From contig NC_083390.1 of assembly GCF_031755915.1 (NCBI RefSeq), positions 21,685,501-21,749,500 of the forward strand: a stretch of DNA of 64,000 bases, given 5' to 3'. Below the pieces are notes generated by a model. The model was given only the letters and a program-made list of their open reading frames with translations, did no database searches and had not been told where the DNA came from. This DNA is from Ziziphus jujuba (taxonomy: Eukaryota > Streptophyta > Magnoliopsida > Rosales > Rhamnaceae). Positions 38,901 to 50,053 of the stretch are shown in pieces; within the stretch, counting starts at the first letter, position 1, and each line of letters begins with the position of its first letter. The position numbers and the translations under genes were made by a program.

Positions 38901-41186
38901 CAAGCAGTTTGAAGAAGTTGGTGAGCCTGATTGTCTACATCATTTTGGTTTTAGCTTTTTTCCATTTTCTTTTTTATTATTGTCTTGATTTACCATTGTG
39001 TTAGCTTTTAAACCTTTCCTTTTTATATTAACATCTTAAATTTTTGTAATGGATAATAATTTCACATGTTTTGGCAATAACCCAATGGCCAAGACATTTC
39101 GAGTGCCCTTAGTGACAGAGGGGATTGTGTCCCTGTATTCTACCCTGTTGGTTTTTCTGTCTATGTGCCTTTCTTTCTCCTCCTCCCTATCTGTCCATGT
39201 GTTATCAAGTGTGTCAAAATATCATGTTTTCTAGTAGTCTGCATTGGTGTGATACGGTGATTCCATGTTGTCTTGTGTGGTGTCTTTTGGTTATGTTTAT
39301 CATTTTCCATATTGTTTGAGCGATGGTTTTGTAATTATTATATGTTGAGATATTGATTATTTAATGTTATTCTAGTTTTCATGATCTATGGATGGAATTC
39401 ATTATGTTTATGGTAATAGATTTTCTTTTTCTTTGAGTGCAACTTTATAGCATCTCATTAACTGAATAAGAGCTGGGCTTTTGATAATTTGTTTCTGACT
39501 GGCAGGAAAATCAGTAATTATATCCAATCAACCTTACTTCTATAAGAAAGCAGAAACTTTTCCAGGCAGTGCTTTTGTAATTGGTGCTGACACAGCAGTG
39601 AGGCTTGTTGATGTATGTTGTTCATTGCATATTAAAAGTTGTGAGAATCTTATCATGGCCGGTTTAAGCTACTTAAAAATGGTTTTCGCAGACAATGACT
39701 ACACTTGCTGGAGATGTAACTAAATTTTAATATGGAAACATATTATTATTTTTCTTGTTATAAATTGCAAATTGATTCTAATCTACAACATGGTTTGCCA
39801 CATCGTGAGCAAGATAAGATGTAGATAATTCTTTACTACACATTTCTTAAGGTCACCGAGGATATACCATAGCATGCCATATATTCATTGCCTATAACAT
39901 GTTGTTAAGATTGAAGAATAGTAAGTAACATAAATTGGACTAACATTTATTTTTGTGATTATTTATTATTCCGTTTGTTCGGTTAGTTGGAATTTGAATA
40001 CTGTGCTGTAGACATTATTGTTCACAGTTTCACTGTTTTGAATTGATGTATCTGTGTTTAGGACCATATATTCATTGCATATAACATTTTGTTAAGATTT
40101 AAGAATAGTAAGTAACATAAATTTGACTAACATTTACTTTTGTGATTATTTATTCCGTTCGTTAAGTTAGGTGGAATTTGAATACTGTCCTGTAGACATT
40201 ATTATTCACGGTTTCACTGTTTTGAATTGATGTATATGTGTTTAGGACCATATATTCGTTGCATATAACATTTTGTTAAGATTTAAGAATAGTAAGTAAC
40301 ATAAATTTGACTAACATTTATTTTTGTGATTATTTATTCCGTTTGTTGAGGTCGGTGGAATTTGAATCCTGTCCTGTAGACATTATTATTCACGGTTTCA
40401 CTGTTTTGAGTTGGTGTATCTGTGTTTAGGAAGGTATATACAAGTTAAACAGGGAGCAGTAAAGGGGATCCTTTGTATAGCATTTTTAGAATCATGTTGT
40501 TTTCCTTTTCATGTTCTGAAATGGCTAGTATTAATTTTTCTTATCATATTTCTCTTTCAATAACAGTTGGTTAGAAGCTACAATGATATGGGTTTGCATG
40601 TTTTATATATACATTCGCCTGCCTTTCGTGCAGGATTGCATTCTTCACTCCCTTTACAGAATTGAGTAGGCTTATTATAATCGTATAATCCCCTAAACAT
40701 ACTATATGAGTGATTTAGACACTAAAAGGGATTTAAAATACCATTTTACAACTTTCTGGTTTTGATATATCTCTATCTGGAAGATTTCATGTTGTGAAAT
40801 GCTATTTCACAATATTTTACATTCTCTATATGCGTTCTTTCTCTATTTCCAGCCCAAGTACTACGATGGGGACTACAAGAAGATGCTGAAAATTCTAATT
40901 GGATGCAAGGAAACAGGGTGCACTTTTCTTGTCGGTGGCCGTAATGTTGGCGGTGTTTTCAAGGTAAGTTCACATATCAGAAGCTTCTTAAGCCACTTTC
41001 TAGTTATTTACCTTTCATATACCCTTTTATGGAAGCTTCTGATGCCATTATATATAATACATATTTCAGGTTCTTGAAGATATTGAAATTCCGGCGGCGT
41101 TAAAAGACATGTTCATTCCAATACCAGCAGAGAAGTTCCGCATGGATATATCCTCCACCGAGATTAGGAAACGTCTTGGAATTTGA
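35991..41186 (+). CDS. CinA-like / nucleotidylyltransferase fusion protein (At2g01220-like)
   Basis: Twelve exons: 35991..36104, 36218..36316, 36432..36516, 37055..37124, 37251..37311, 37415..37468, 37688..37844, 37968..38064, 38811..38920, 39506..39612, 40853..40963, 41070..41186; about 393 residues, all in frame. The N-terminal half (about 12-180) resembles the CinA C-terminal/PncC-type domain (LAGGASKALGWLLSVPGAS; GVGFTGALA), which in bacteria deamidates NMN. The C-terminal half (about 223-393) is a nucleotidylyltransferase fold: LPGSFNPLHEGH with the HxGH motif at 234-237, FVIGADTAVRLV, and the terminal ISSTEIR signature (382-388). Enzymes of this fold adenylylate nicotinamide or nicotinate mononucleotide, or use cytidine substrates. 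A role in NAD precursor metabolism is inference; the real substrate is unknown. Intron 10 carries a tandem triplication. Confidence 0.9.
39878..40431 (+). repeat. Three tandem copies of a roughly 185-bp unit inside an intron
   Basis: Copies lie at about 39878-40064, 40065-40248 and 40249-40431. The anchor GTTAAGATT recurs at 39904, 40091 and 40275, giving periods of 187 and 184. Copies 2 and 3 differ by few bases, while copy 1 is more diverged, so the array grew stepwise. It lies in intron 10 (39613-40852) of the nucleotidylyltransferase gene and has no coding potential that I can see. Confidence 0.95.
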
Positions 41187-42728
41187 ATGTCACAGCGACT
41201 TTTAATTTTAAAATACGAAGAGATAGAAAGTAACAATGACTGAGAATGATATTTGTTAAAAGGAAGATGGACTTCCTTATTCCTATACAGATTTAATCAA
41301 ATGTAATTCAATAATGCAAGAGCCACCAAATTTTGTTTACAAATAATGTGGTTATCGGATTCACTTTTCATTATTAACAACTATTGTACTGCCACGTTAC
41401 TTGGTGAACAAGTAGAAACGGTGTCTCTTGCAATACCAAATGAACTTACATTAAATGTGAACCGTATGTTTTGTTCTACCTAAATTTGTTATTTTTTTTC
41501 TAGAAAATGTTACTCGAGCTATCTTTGTTTCTCTTGCTTCATTTTGTGAACCAAGGGTCGCCCCCTAACTAATATCCTTGTTAGGAGTTAACATGTTTAG
41601 TTTGTGGTTGTCTGCAGATTAAAGTCAACAAAGAGCATTTGGACCATTCAGAATGTGGTTTTGATTACTTCTAAAGCCTTGGCAATCAAAAAACTTAAGT
41701 TTATAAAAAGCCAAAGTGATCTGATTATCGCTAAATGTATGTGGCACCCTTTTGAGCCACAAAAAAAAGATCAAAATCTAAAAGGCAAATACCAAGGCTG
41801 GTTTTTCAACTAGGAAAAAAAAAATCATTTTAAATGGGATGTGCAATAATATCTTAAAAGTGATTTTTCTAGGTGTTACTGTTGGATTGGAAAAAATAAG
41901 AGATCATAGTTTTGTTAAGGCATAGTTTTTGCCTTTGCTTCATCATAAATATTTTTTAAAAAAATTTATTTTTTATGAGCTTCAATTAAGAGTACTTCTG
42001 AAAGCCAAAAATATTTGTTAAAAGTTATATAAATACTTTTAAAAGCAGCTTTCAAACTGCTTCTGGTTCCTCAAATCCCCGCCAAACGGGCTTTTATTTT
42101 TCTGTAAAGACCTGTTTGGTAGCCATATGATAAAAGCACTTTTTTATTTTTTCTATGAAGAAACACCTTATTATAAATATTTGAAGGGAAATATATATGT
42201 TTTTGTTTGTAATTTCTTAGAGAAACAATAATTATAGAAAGAAAAAAAAAAGGCATATAATAGGTGCTAAATTGTTTTATTCTCTTAAAAGTTGATTCTA
42301 ACATTATAGAATAACATATCAAAAAAAATAAAATAAAAATAATACAAAATGAAAGTGACCTCTCAAACAACTTAAAAGAAATAAAAGTTGACCTAGAAAA
42401 TGCCCAGAAATGCAGTGTATTGTAAGACATAACTGCTACATTAACTACCTTATCTCCACAACTAAATATCGGACAATTAAAAAAAAAAAAAAAAAAAAGA
42501 AGAAGAAGACGAAGAAGAAGAAGAAGAAGAAAGAAACAACCTTCAACAATACTTGAAATGGAATAGAAAGATGGAAAATTTTATTTTTTGTAAAACAAAA
42601 AAAAATACAGAAGCTGATTTTCATTTCTATATGCGCTGTAATATGTAATAAAACAGAGAGACAAAGGAAAAGAAGAAAAAAAGGAAAAACAAGAAAAAAG
42701 AAAGCAGGAGAAGAAGAAAGAGAATTGA
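41187..42728. other. 3' flank and MITE-like AT-rich DNA
   Basis: After the 3' end of the upstream gene, 41860-42110 has features seen in plant miniature transposons: short complementary stems (AAGCAG/CTGCTT near 42042-42062) and the phrase CCCGCCAAACGGGCTTTT. A second phrase, CCTGTTTGGTAGCC, follows at about 42111-42124. I could not match a full terminal inverted repeat or target duplication. An A run and (GAA)n tract lie at 42478-42531. The segment just before 42729 is probably the 3' UTR of the small membrane protein gene. Confidence 0.45.
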
Positions 42729-42974
42729 TCAGGCACCGCAGGCGGCGCCGCAGCCACCGCATGTGGAACCGTTATAAGTGTCATTGTTGGTGGCCGAGGC
42801 CTTGTCTTTGGATGCTCCATCTGCACACGAGAAGATAACAGCGGAGATAAGAAGCAGACTGATCAGAGCTACCCACAACACCATAACTCCACTGCTTATC
42901 AAGCTCTCCAAGCCTCCATGAACATCATCTCCTCCTCCTCCTCCTCTCGCCAACTCTCTCCATTCCCTTACCAT
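42729..42974 (-). CDS. Small single-span membrane protein with Gly/Cys-rich tail
   Basis: A single-exon frame of 81 residues, starting at the only ATG (42974); upstream in-frame codons lack ATG. It has a basic amphipathic start (MVREWRELAR), a Gly run (11-15), one hydrophobic span at about 28-49, an Asn/Ser/Thr-rich linker, and a tail reading CGGCGAACGA. A TATA-like TTATAAGG lies on the minus strand about 75 bp upstream. Its composition is far more protein-like than that of surrounding frames, and small plant proteins with a membrane span and CGGCG tails exist, but I cannot name the family. A secretory or plasma-membrane location is inferred from the span alone. Confidence 0.65.
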   Translation of the reverse strand: MVREWRELARGGGGGDDVHGGLESLISSGVMVLWVALISLLLISAVIFSCADGASKDKASATNNDTYNGSTCGGCGAACGA

Positions 42975-45654
42975 TTTCAAATGGGTTTTCAAATTTTGCT
43001 ACAAAGTTTTAAACCTTTTTTGAGGGGTCAAGGAGTATTACTGACCCTTATAAATGGCTAAATGTGAATATGATAAGGCAATAACACGCTGACCACTCTC
43101 ATTTTCCTTATAATAAAATACTCTTTTTTGTGTTTTTTTTTTCTTCGACATCAAGCAAGAAATTTTTATTAAGTCCTTTTCGTCACCATTGACCAATCAT
43201 ATTGCACCGTGTAATAGGATTCGGAGGATAGTTTTGGTAAAGTAAAAGTGTGAAATGGAGTGGCATCTATTTTTGGTGTGATTCATAGTGTACACATGGG
43301 CAAAGGCTCAAAACACTGCTTAATTAAATTATAGGAGGAGAAAAAAAAAAAAAAAAAAAAGACAAAGCTTTGGGTTGTGGGGGAAGAGAGGACTGGGTCC
43401 AAATCTTATCCTCAACGAAGCCTGCTTTTATTGACAAACAAAAAAAGGGTGACAATGGAAAAGGAAGGCCAAGGAAAGGAAATGGACAATTAGTATTAGT
43501 AGTTGTCTCTTTTCACTAAGAGATTCTAATTTTTGCCAATTTTGTCAAGGTTGACGAGGCAGGTAATTACGATGCTATAATGGGTATCGTTTAGCAATTT
43601 TTTTAATTTTGTTTATTTGTATATATGCAAATTTCTATGTTGATAAGCGTTGTTTCCTAAGGGAATTATTATTCAGTTTGATGGATTCTAAAGTCAAGTT
43701 CTTCTTTTCTTTTATTTTCTTTTTTTTGGTTCAACCATGAGGATTAAACTGCTAGCTAACTGTTTTAAGTGCTTGATGGGTAGCAAATATGAAATATTGA
43801 ATTGGGTTTGAATGAGTTTAAATGTTGGAGGGATAATCTCAGTTTTAATTTTGGTCTGATGTTTGTATGAGCATGCTGGATTTGAAAAATTAACCTCGTT
43901 AAGATGAAAAGCTTTACAATAATAAAAAAAAAAAAAATTACATATATAAGGGAGGACTTTTAAGATGAAAAAATTATGACAGGTTGTTCGTAGGAAACTT
44001 AGTGACCAACAAAGTGGATTCCTTTTCTACTTTGTACCATTTTTGTTCCCTGTCTGTAATCCGTGTGGAACCAATTAAGATTTTGTACAACAATTATCAA
44101 CTTGTTGATTTTGTACAACTTTTTATATAGCGCAAACCATGTGAACCGAGCCTCATGCTAGGCACATTAAGTAGTTTCCTTGTAGAACATTATTGGATCA
44201 AAATTCAGCTCATTAAGATGAAAATGAATCATTCATGTTTATAAGTCAAAATTTCAGACTATTTAGGCGAATGAACTTTAAGAGCCTCAGTACCAATAAT
44301 GGAGACTGGACTCGGAACCAAGCGAAATCCACGGGTAAAACCATGCAAATGTTTATTTCTAATTTGTTGACTGTTGGTTTCTCGCTATTGAACTCCAAGT
44401 ACTATGAACGCATTTTTTTCAAATATCGATACTTTGGTTGCTTTGAAATTTGATCACCTGTTAGATGGTCTTCAACAACTTAATCATGCCTCAATATTTA
44501 ATTACATTTATTTCTATTTTCTGCGTGATTATTTTCGGTCAAGACTAGCTTCGCTTCAATGATGACATCTTGTTTCTTGACTCATGTTATGTGCTAGCTG
44601 TCACCAGTTTTCTCATGATATTATGAGGTTTGGAAATGGAATGGGAACACTTGACATGTCTTATTTCAACAGATTACCATCATATAACACATTCTTTCTG
44701 CAATCCCCATCCTGCATTGCAGCTATGGATTTGCCTCCAATATCTGGACCAGGTGCCTTTCTGTTTCCTGAATTCCAAGTCACCATATATATAAAAAAAT
44801 TTCTAAGTGGGCAATGTTGCTCACTGAGTGGTGGGTGACTATGCCTACCCACTTATGGATAGGCGTGTAACATAGAAATGAAATTTTTGTCCAGGATCAA
44901 CAAATATCCAGCGATAATGATAAGAGAATTTTAAAATTTATGTGTATATATATATAATACTGTTAACATTATGCTGGTGTGGTATGCACTTTATTTGGTT
45001 CCATGTTTGGGTTCCCTCGTTCATGTGATTCTCAGATGTTTTACTTTAGTAGCTCTGTTATTGCATCCACTCTTACTATTCTTTCCATGGTTAGTGAGTT
45101 TAGTGTTTTAGAATGCAGACTAAAGCATGATCTAGCTCTCTGCATTGTTCTCACTTAGCCTAGGATTACATTCTTTAAGAACTTGTACAAGCATATAAAC
45201 CAGGCGCCCAAGTTGGATCTTATCCATGAGGAGTTGTCCAAGTTTTAGTACAATACTAGATATGTAGATTGATCTATGGAAATATAATGCAAATCTGACC
45301 TTAGTTTTAAAAGAGATGTCAGGTAAGCAATCCAGGCTGGTGGGCTTCTTCTTCTGGAAGTAGAGGTTCATATGAAACGTTGGTCAAATCATGTGAGGTA
45401 TGATTTCCTGGATTATACAATAACTATGGCATCCACATGGAACATACAAATGCTCGATTGAATGTTCAGAGGTGCATAATGAGCTTGTTTGAAGGCTAAA
45501 CAAAACAGGGGAGCAATTATGCAGATTTATGCAGATCAGGATTTTTATTAACCTCACATTGCATATACGTGAACATGTATATGATTAGTTTTAGAAAGAA
45601 CTTTGTCCCATTAAAGTTGTATACAACTAATTTTGATACTCAATCACATGATCA
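42975..45654. other. Intergenic region, no gene supported
   Basis: The 5' side is promoter of the small membrane protein gene. Further on, stretches near 44256-44460 and 44584-44838 are less AT-rich and have short open frames with no recognisable domain or splice-consistent model. They could be gene remnants or non-coding transcripts. The end is the 3' flank of the reticulon-like gene. Confidence 0.5.
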
Positions 45655-46746
45655 TTAAAAGTCCTTCTCTTTTGCTTGTCCCCTTGGGATCTTGTCAAGA
45701 ACTGTGGAAACAAATTCTGTGCACAATTTCTTCACCTCATGGTAGCCTTGCAGAGCAAAATTATCCACTGCCATTTCATATCTTTCATACAAAGGTAGTG
45801 ATACTTGCATGCCGAAAATAACTTCAAAACGAATAAAACAAACTTGGTTAAGCTCAAATAGTTAGCAATTAGAAACAACAACAACAACAACAACAACGAC
45901 AGCAACAACCAAAGAGAGAGAGAGAGAGAGAGAGGGAGACCGAAAAAAAAAGCTCCTTATGTGTTATTGTCTTACATACCGATGAATATAAGATTCAAAG
46001 GGCTAAAACAACTCCCTATAAATGACAAGAAGAAGAGCGAAACGATTGCCTGTAAATTGGGCAGCCATGAATGTCAATCCTTAATGAATGTTTTAACAAA
46101 TTTAATGGCTGAAAATTATGTAACAATTACCAGAAAGAAGAGTTTCCAGTCTTTCCCACTTGAAATTTTGTAAAATTTCTGTAAAAACCAGTTCACTTCT
46201 GCGAAGAAGGATTCACAAATTGATTGTGGCAGTTTAAATTCATATATATCTGGTGGACTCCTGAAGTAGAAGAAAGTTAGAATGGCTAAATGTAAAAATA
46301 AAAAGGAATACAAATAAGCTCAAGATCTATTTCATGAACACACTACCAATTCAACAGCGGCGCTACTTGAAATATGTAATATAGCAAACATTGCAACGAG
46401 GAGGATATAGCATAGAAGTGTAACAAATCGGTACTCCGCTACTTCAAGAAGAAGCCAGAACAACGTTAACCCAGTAATGAATCCTCCTGATAATTTAATG
46501 TTCCTCCATAAAAGAATGTCTGCAACTGCAGAAATCAATCTTACCAAATGTGAGTTTTCTAAATCAAATTTGTTGTATTCTATTTTTCATGGCTGGTTTT
46601 GAATCCATAAATCAATTGCTGGCAATCATGTATATTTATGTTGAATGCAATTTTATTATGGAAAGCCAATATATAATATAACAATACACAATTGTTTTGT
46701 TACATCATTGACTATACTTTCCTGTAACATATCTAGTAGAAAAAGC

Positions 46747-46788
<42 letters not shown>

Positions 46789-46859
46789 CCTCTTCCTCCT
46801 CCTAAAATGTCGTGCAATGGCCTTTCACGGCCGAAAAGTTTTGATGAATCTGTTGGCAT
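45655..46859 (-). CDS. Reticulon-like protein (RTNLB family)
   Basis: Five exons on the minus strand: 46790..46859, about 46342..46525, 46131..46260, 45980..46049 and 45655..45821, giving about 206 residues. The start, MPTDSSKLFGRERPLHDILG, is typical of short plant RTNLBs, and VADILLWRNIKLSGG opens the reticulon homology domain. Two hydrophobic hairpins follow (about residues 38-85 and 128-165), separated by a loop containing SPPDIY; the end (YERYEMAVDNFA...KIPRGQAKEKD) matches family tails. Reticulons wedge into and curve tubular ER membranes. The exon 2/3 junction is the weak point: keeping frame needs an unusual donor (GTGTTC after 46342), whereas the better GT at 46346 breaks frame. This could be a rare splice site or early decay. 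The other junctions are standard. Confidence 0.8.
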
Positions 46860-47241
46860 GATGATTATATGTGTTTGATGAAATAAAAATGATAATCTTA
46901 ATTTGCTGTAGTACTACTGTAGCATGAATGTTAGTCCTATGCTTATCCTAAATAGAAGAGGAATTTGTAATTCTAAACTTGGTAATAAAGAAAAATTCAT
47001 TACGAGGAAGGAATGGCTTTTCCTTTTTTTTTGGTAATAAGGAAGGAATGGCTTTTGCGTGGCCTGTAAGGTTTGGTCCATATGCCTTTACTCCATTAAT
47101 CTTCTTCCGTGCCATAAATCTTCTGGTTTTAAAAAAATTAAACTTATTTTTGTATTGAATTTAATTCTGTGTATTAGATCATGTCTTAAATGGGAGATTG
47201 AGATTAAGTTATTTTTGGTTCTTATTTATTTTTATTTTTAT

Positions 47242-47276
<35 letters not shown>

Positions 47277-47589
47277 AAAATGAAGAAATTTAAATTCAAA
47301 ATCTCTACGTAAAAAAGCAATAACTTTATTACTAAACCGTCGCAAAGGGTTAACTTATTGAGATTAAGGTACTTATTTGCTATAACCGCGTTGCATCCCC
47401 AATATATAGAACCAACAAACTCTGCATTAATTGTAAGCAGCTTGATTAATTATTTTCTTTTTGAAGGCATAATAAATAATGAACTTAAAAATACTTAATT
47501 TTATTTACCAACTAAGCAAAATTAAAGAAAAAAAGTACATATATTATATAGTTTTTTTAACTCCAAAGTTCAAGTTTTATATATTTATG

Positions 47590-47590
47590 C

Positions 47591-47635
<45 letters not shown>

Positions 47636-47650
47636 TATTATTATTATTAT
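47590..47650. repeat. (AAT)n followed by (TTA)n, self-complementary tract
   Basis: About fifteen AAT units run directly into TTA units, so the tract can fold back on itself. It lies in AT-rich intergenic DNA. Confidence 0.9.
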
Positions 47651-49649
47651 AATAGTTTTTGTTTTATTGAAGATAAAAATTTATTCACCATTGGATAAGA
47701 AAAATCTAAGGGGACGGATAACTTGTCGAAAAGGTTTGTCAAAATTTCGTTGAACATGGAATATGAAATGGTGCAAATAAGTGCAAATTGGTCATTTGCA
47801 TTTCTTCTTTTAATTTATTTGCACTATATTATTTTTTTATCATTATTATATCGACTTTATAAAATCAAAATAGAATCAGATATTTTTATAGAATAATTAT
47901 TATTTTATATATATATATATATATATAAATTGATCCAGGAAAGAATATGTACGTGCAGTCATTCTTACGTTAAATTCTAAATTAATTAAAAGTAATGAAA
48001 CTTTAAGGCCACTCAGTACGCTCAGATTCATCACCAAAATTAATATGACATTTGCCACAGACCACAAGTTTGCAAAAGAGGTATGAAATAAAATTTCCAT
48101 CCTTATAAAAAGAAAGTGTTTTTTTTTTTTTGGGTCATTTTTAATAGTTTATTTATATTATAGATATGCATGATAAATATGACCAATTTTACATGATGAA
48201 AAACAAATTTATTGATTATAAATAAAACAAGTGAATAGGAAAAGACAAACTTATTTCAAGGTAATTAAATGTTGTGCCATGCATTTTTTTTTTTTTTAAA
48301 TTAACTTCATAATAATAAACAACCGTGAGAAACTATAAGCAAAAGAAGGCCAGGCCAGGCCAACTTGATAACAAAAGGGGAAAGTCAATTAATTATGTGA
48401 CCAACTAATCGGCATGCCATGAGTATGATTACTGAGACACAAATTGCATGCAAAAATTTCAATCATTTAACTAAATTCCTATCAATATCTAAGCGATTAG
48501 AATTAATTAGAATAATAATTATGGATCCAAAGTGGGTTTGCCTTTTTTTTTTTTTAAAACTAGATCTCTGACCACTGACTAATGAAAATAAGGATTTATG
48601 TCGTAGAGATTTCATATCTTGATCTCCTTTTTTAATTTAGGGTTATCATTAATTAGTACTCCACTGTTTAGTAGAAAATGTTCAACTTTCTATAAGGAAA
48701 AGCAGTTGGGAGAAGATTATAAAGTGAAGGCAATTGGATTCAAATTCAGCCTATCATTCAAAAAGCAAACGAGTGGGACCCTTTGTTATCAATTTGGATC
48801 AATTTTATTCAACTTCAACGAGCCTCTCCACCCTAAATTTTCCACTCTTTTCTACATTTTCTTTCTCCTTTAACGGTTGGACAAGTTAAAAGTTGATGTG
48901 CTTACAAGACAAAACGAAGACAAAAACCAAGAATGGTCTAAAAGATAATGGAATTGTGCAATGCCTATAGCTAGTTATAAATTATAATGCTCAATTACAC
49001 AAAGTTCATGTTCACTCTGATTTTCGAAATTCGAAAACATTTCATATTTTGTTCCAATTACAGTGAAGAGTTAACTGCAAACTAACATATTGAATCATGA
49101 AAAAAAATAAAAATGAAAAAAATGAAAAAAACAAAAGAACAAAAAGATAAAAAGAAAGGAGAGAACGGGCCACATCGCCGAAAGGGTAACCAAGAAAAAA
49201 TGGCTCAAATTCCTGGTAGAATAGAAGACCAATGCTGTGGCTTCTGTACACGTATTTTCATATTAGCTTTAGTCTTGATATGGTAAGTTTAGTGGAATAA
49301 AGAAAATGCAAAACCAAAATTTTATTTGAGTTTGGAAAAAGTAAGTTAATTTCAATTTTATGATCATAGCTAGGCTAAGCAACGTGCATTATTTTTATAT
49401 ATAACTACGGTCTATACGTTACATATTGCGGAAAAGAAGAAAAGAGTGAGGCAAGAAACAGGGTACCGGGATGCACGGTTCGCTCTTTCATTTGGACAAA
49501 ACGCATCCACTTTTAATGCTTAGTGAGCTTTTAAGCTGCTAGCTAGCTACCTACCTACCTACTTGACCCAACCTATCAATTACTAAAGCTTTCCACGTTG
49601 CTCCATATATACACCCCCACATAGACAATAACTTTTCCTTAGTTTCTTC

Positions 49650-49657
49650 TATAAATA
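49650..49657 (+). promoter_or_regulatory. TATA box of the nsLTP2 gene
   Basis: TATAAATA, 103-110 bp upstream of the chosen ATG at 49760. Transcription would start near 49680, after the in-frame ATG at 49670, which argues against that earlier start and places the (CA)n tract in the 5' UTR. Confidence 0.7.
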
Positions 49658-49713
49658 GGCAATATCACTATGACCAAAATGCACACCCATCTAACTCTCT
49701 CAAATACACACGC

Positions 49714-49716
<3 letters not shown>

Positions 49717-49746
<30 letters not shown>
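49717..49746 (+). repeat. (CA)n microsatellite in nsLTP2 leader
   Basis: Fifteen AC units ending 13 bp before the ATG at 49760. The frame through it would read alternating His-Thr, which is not part of the expected protein. Confidence 0.95.
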
Positions 49747-49749
<3 letters not shown>

Positions 49750-49759
49750 TCGATTCAAG

Positions 49760-50053
49760 ATGAAGATGTCTAATGTGGCAGTAGCAGTAATGTGTGCAAT
49801 GCTGGTAGTGTTCTTGTGTGGAAACCATCAGGTGTCAATGGCAGCAGTGACTTGTAACCCACTGGCGCTGAGCGCATGTGCTAGTGCAATCACAACCTCA
49901 AGCCCTCCTTCGGCTCAATGTTGTAGTAAACTCAAGGAACAGAGGCCTTGCCTCTGCCAATATGTGAAGGACCCTAACTTGCAGAAGGTTATAAACTCAC
50001 CAAACGCCAAGAAGGTGGCCAATATTTGTGGCTCCCCATTTCCCACTTGTTAA
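49760..50053 (+). CDS. Type-2 non-specific lipid-transfer protein precursor
   Basis: An intronless gene of 97 residues. A hydrophobic signal peptide (about 1-28, ending VSMA) precedes a mature protein of about 69 residues starting near AVTCNP. The eight-cysteine pattern is complete and of the nsLTP2 kind: Cys32, then C-x7-C, CC, CLC, C and a final C at the end, with Leu in the C-x-C as expected for type 2. Such 7-kDa secreted proteins carry lipids in a hydrophobic cavity and act in the cell wall, in cuticle or suberin formation, or in defence. The start is set by the signal peptide and the TATA position; an in-frame ATG at 49670 would add a His-Thr repeat. A broken paralogue lies 2.3 kb downstream. 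Confidence 0.93.
   Translation: MKMSNVAVAVMCAMLVVFLCGNHQVSMAAVTCNPLALSACASAITTSSPPSAQCCSKLKEQRPCLCQYVKDPNLQKVINSPNAKKVANICGSPFPTC

Larger units (their letters stand above)
46860..49759. other. Intergenic region and nsLTP promoter
   Basis: No gene is supported. Contents include (AT)n near 47244-47272 and 47908-47928, the (AAT)n/(TTA)n hairpin tract listed separately, and poly-T runs. From about 49130 on, the DNA resembles 51470 onward (the duplicated promoter). A TATA box lies at 49650-49657 and a (CA)n tract at 49717-49746 in the leader of the nsLTP gene. Confidence 0.6.

Noticed and set aside
43000..45400. Several 60-85 codon frames
   Set aside because: No recognisable domain, no consistent splice model and no conserved-looking start; recorded only as unexplained intergenic DNA.
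49670..49759. In-frame ATG 90 bp upstream of the nsLTP2 start
   Set aside because: It would precede the likely transcription start and add a His-Thr run from the (CA)n tract before the signal peptide.
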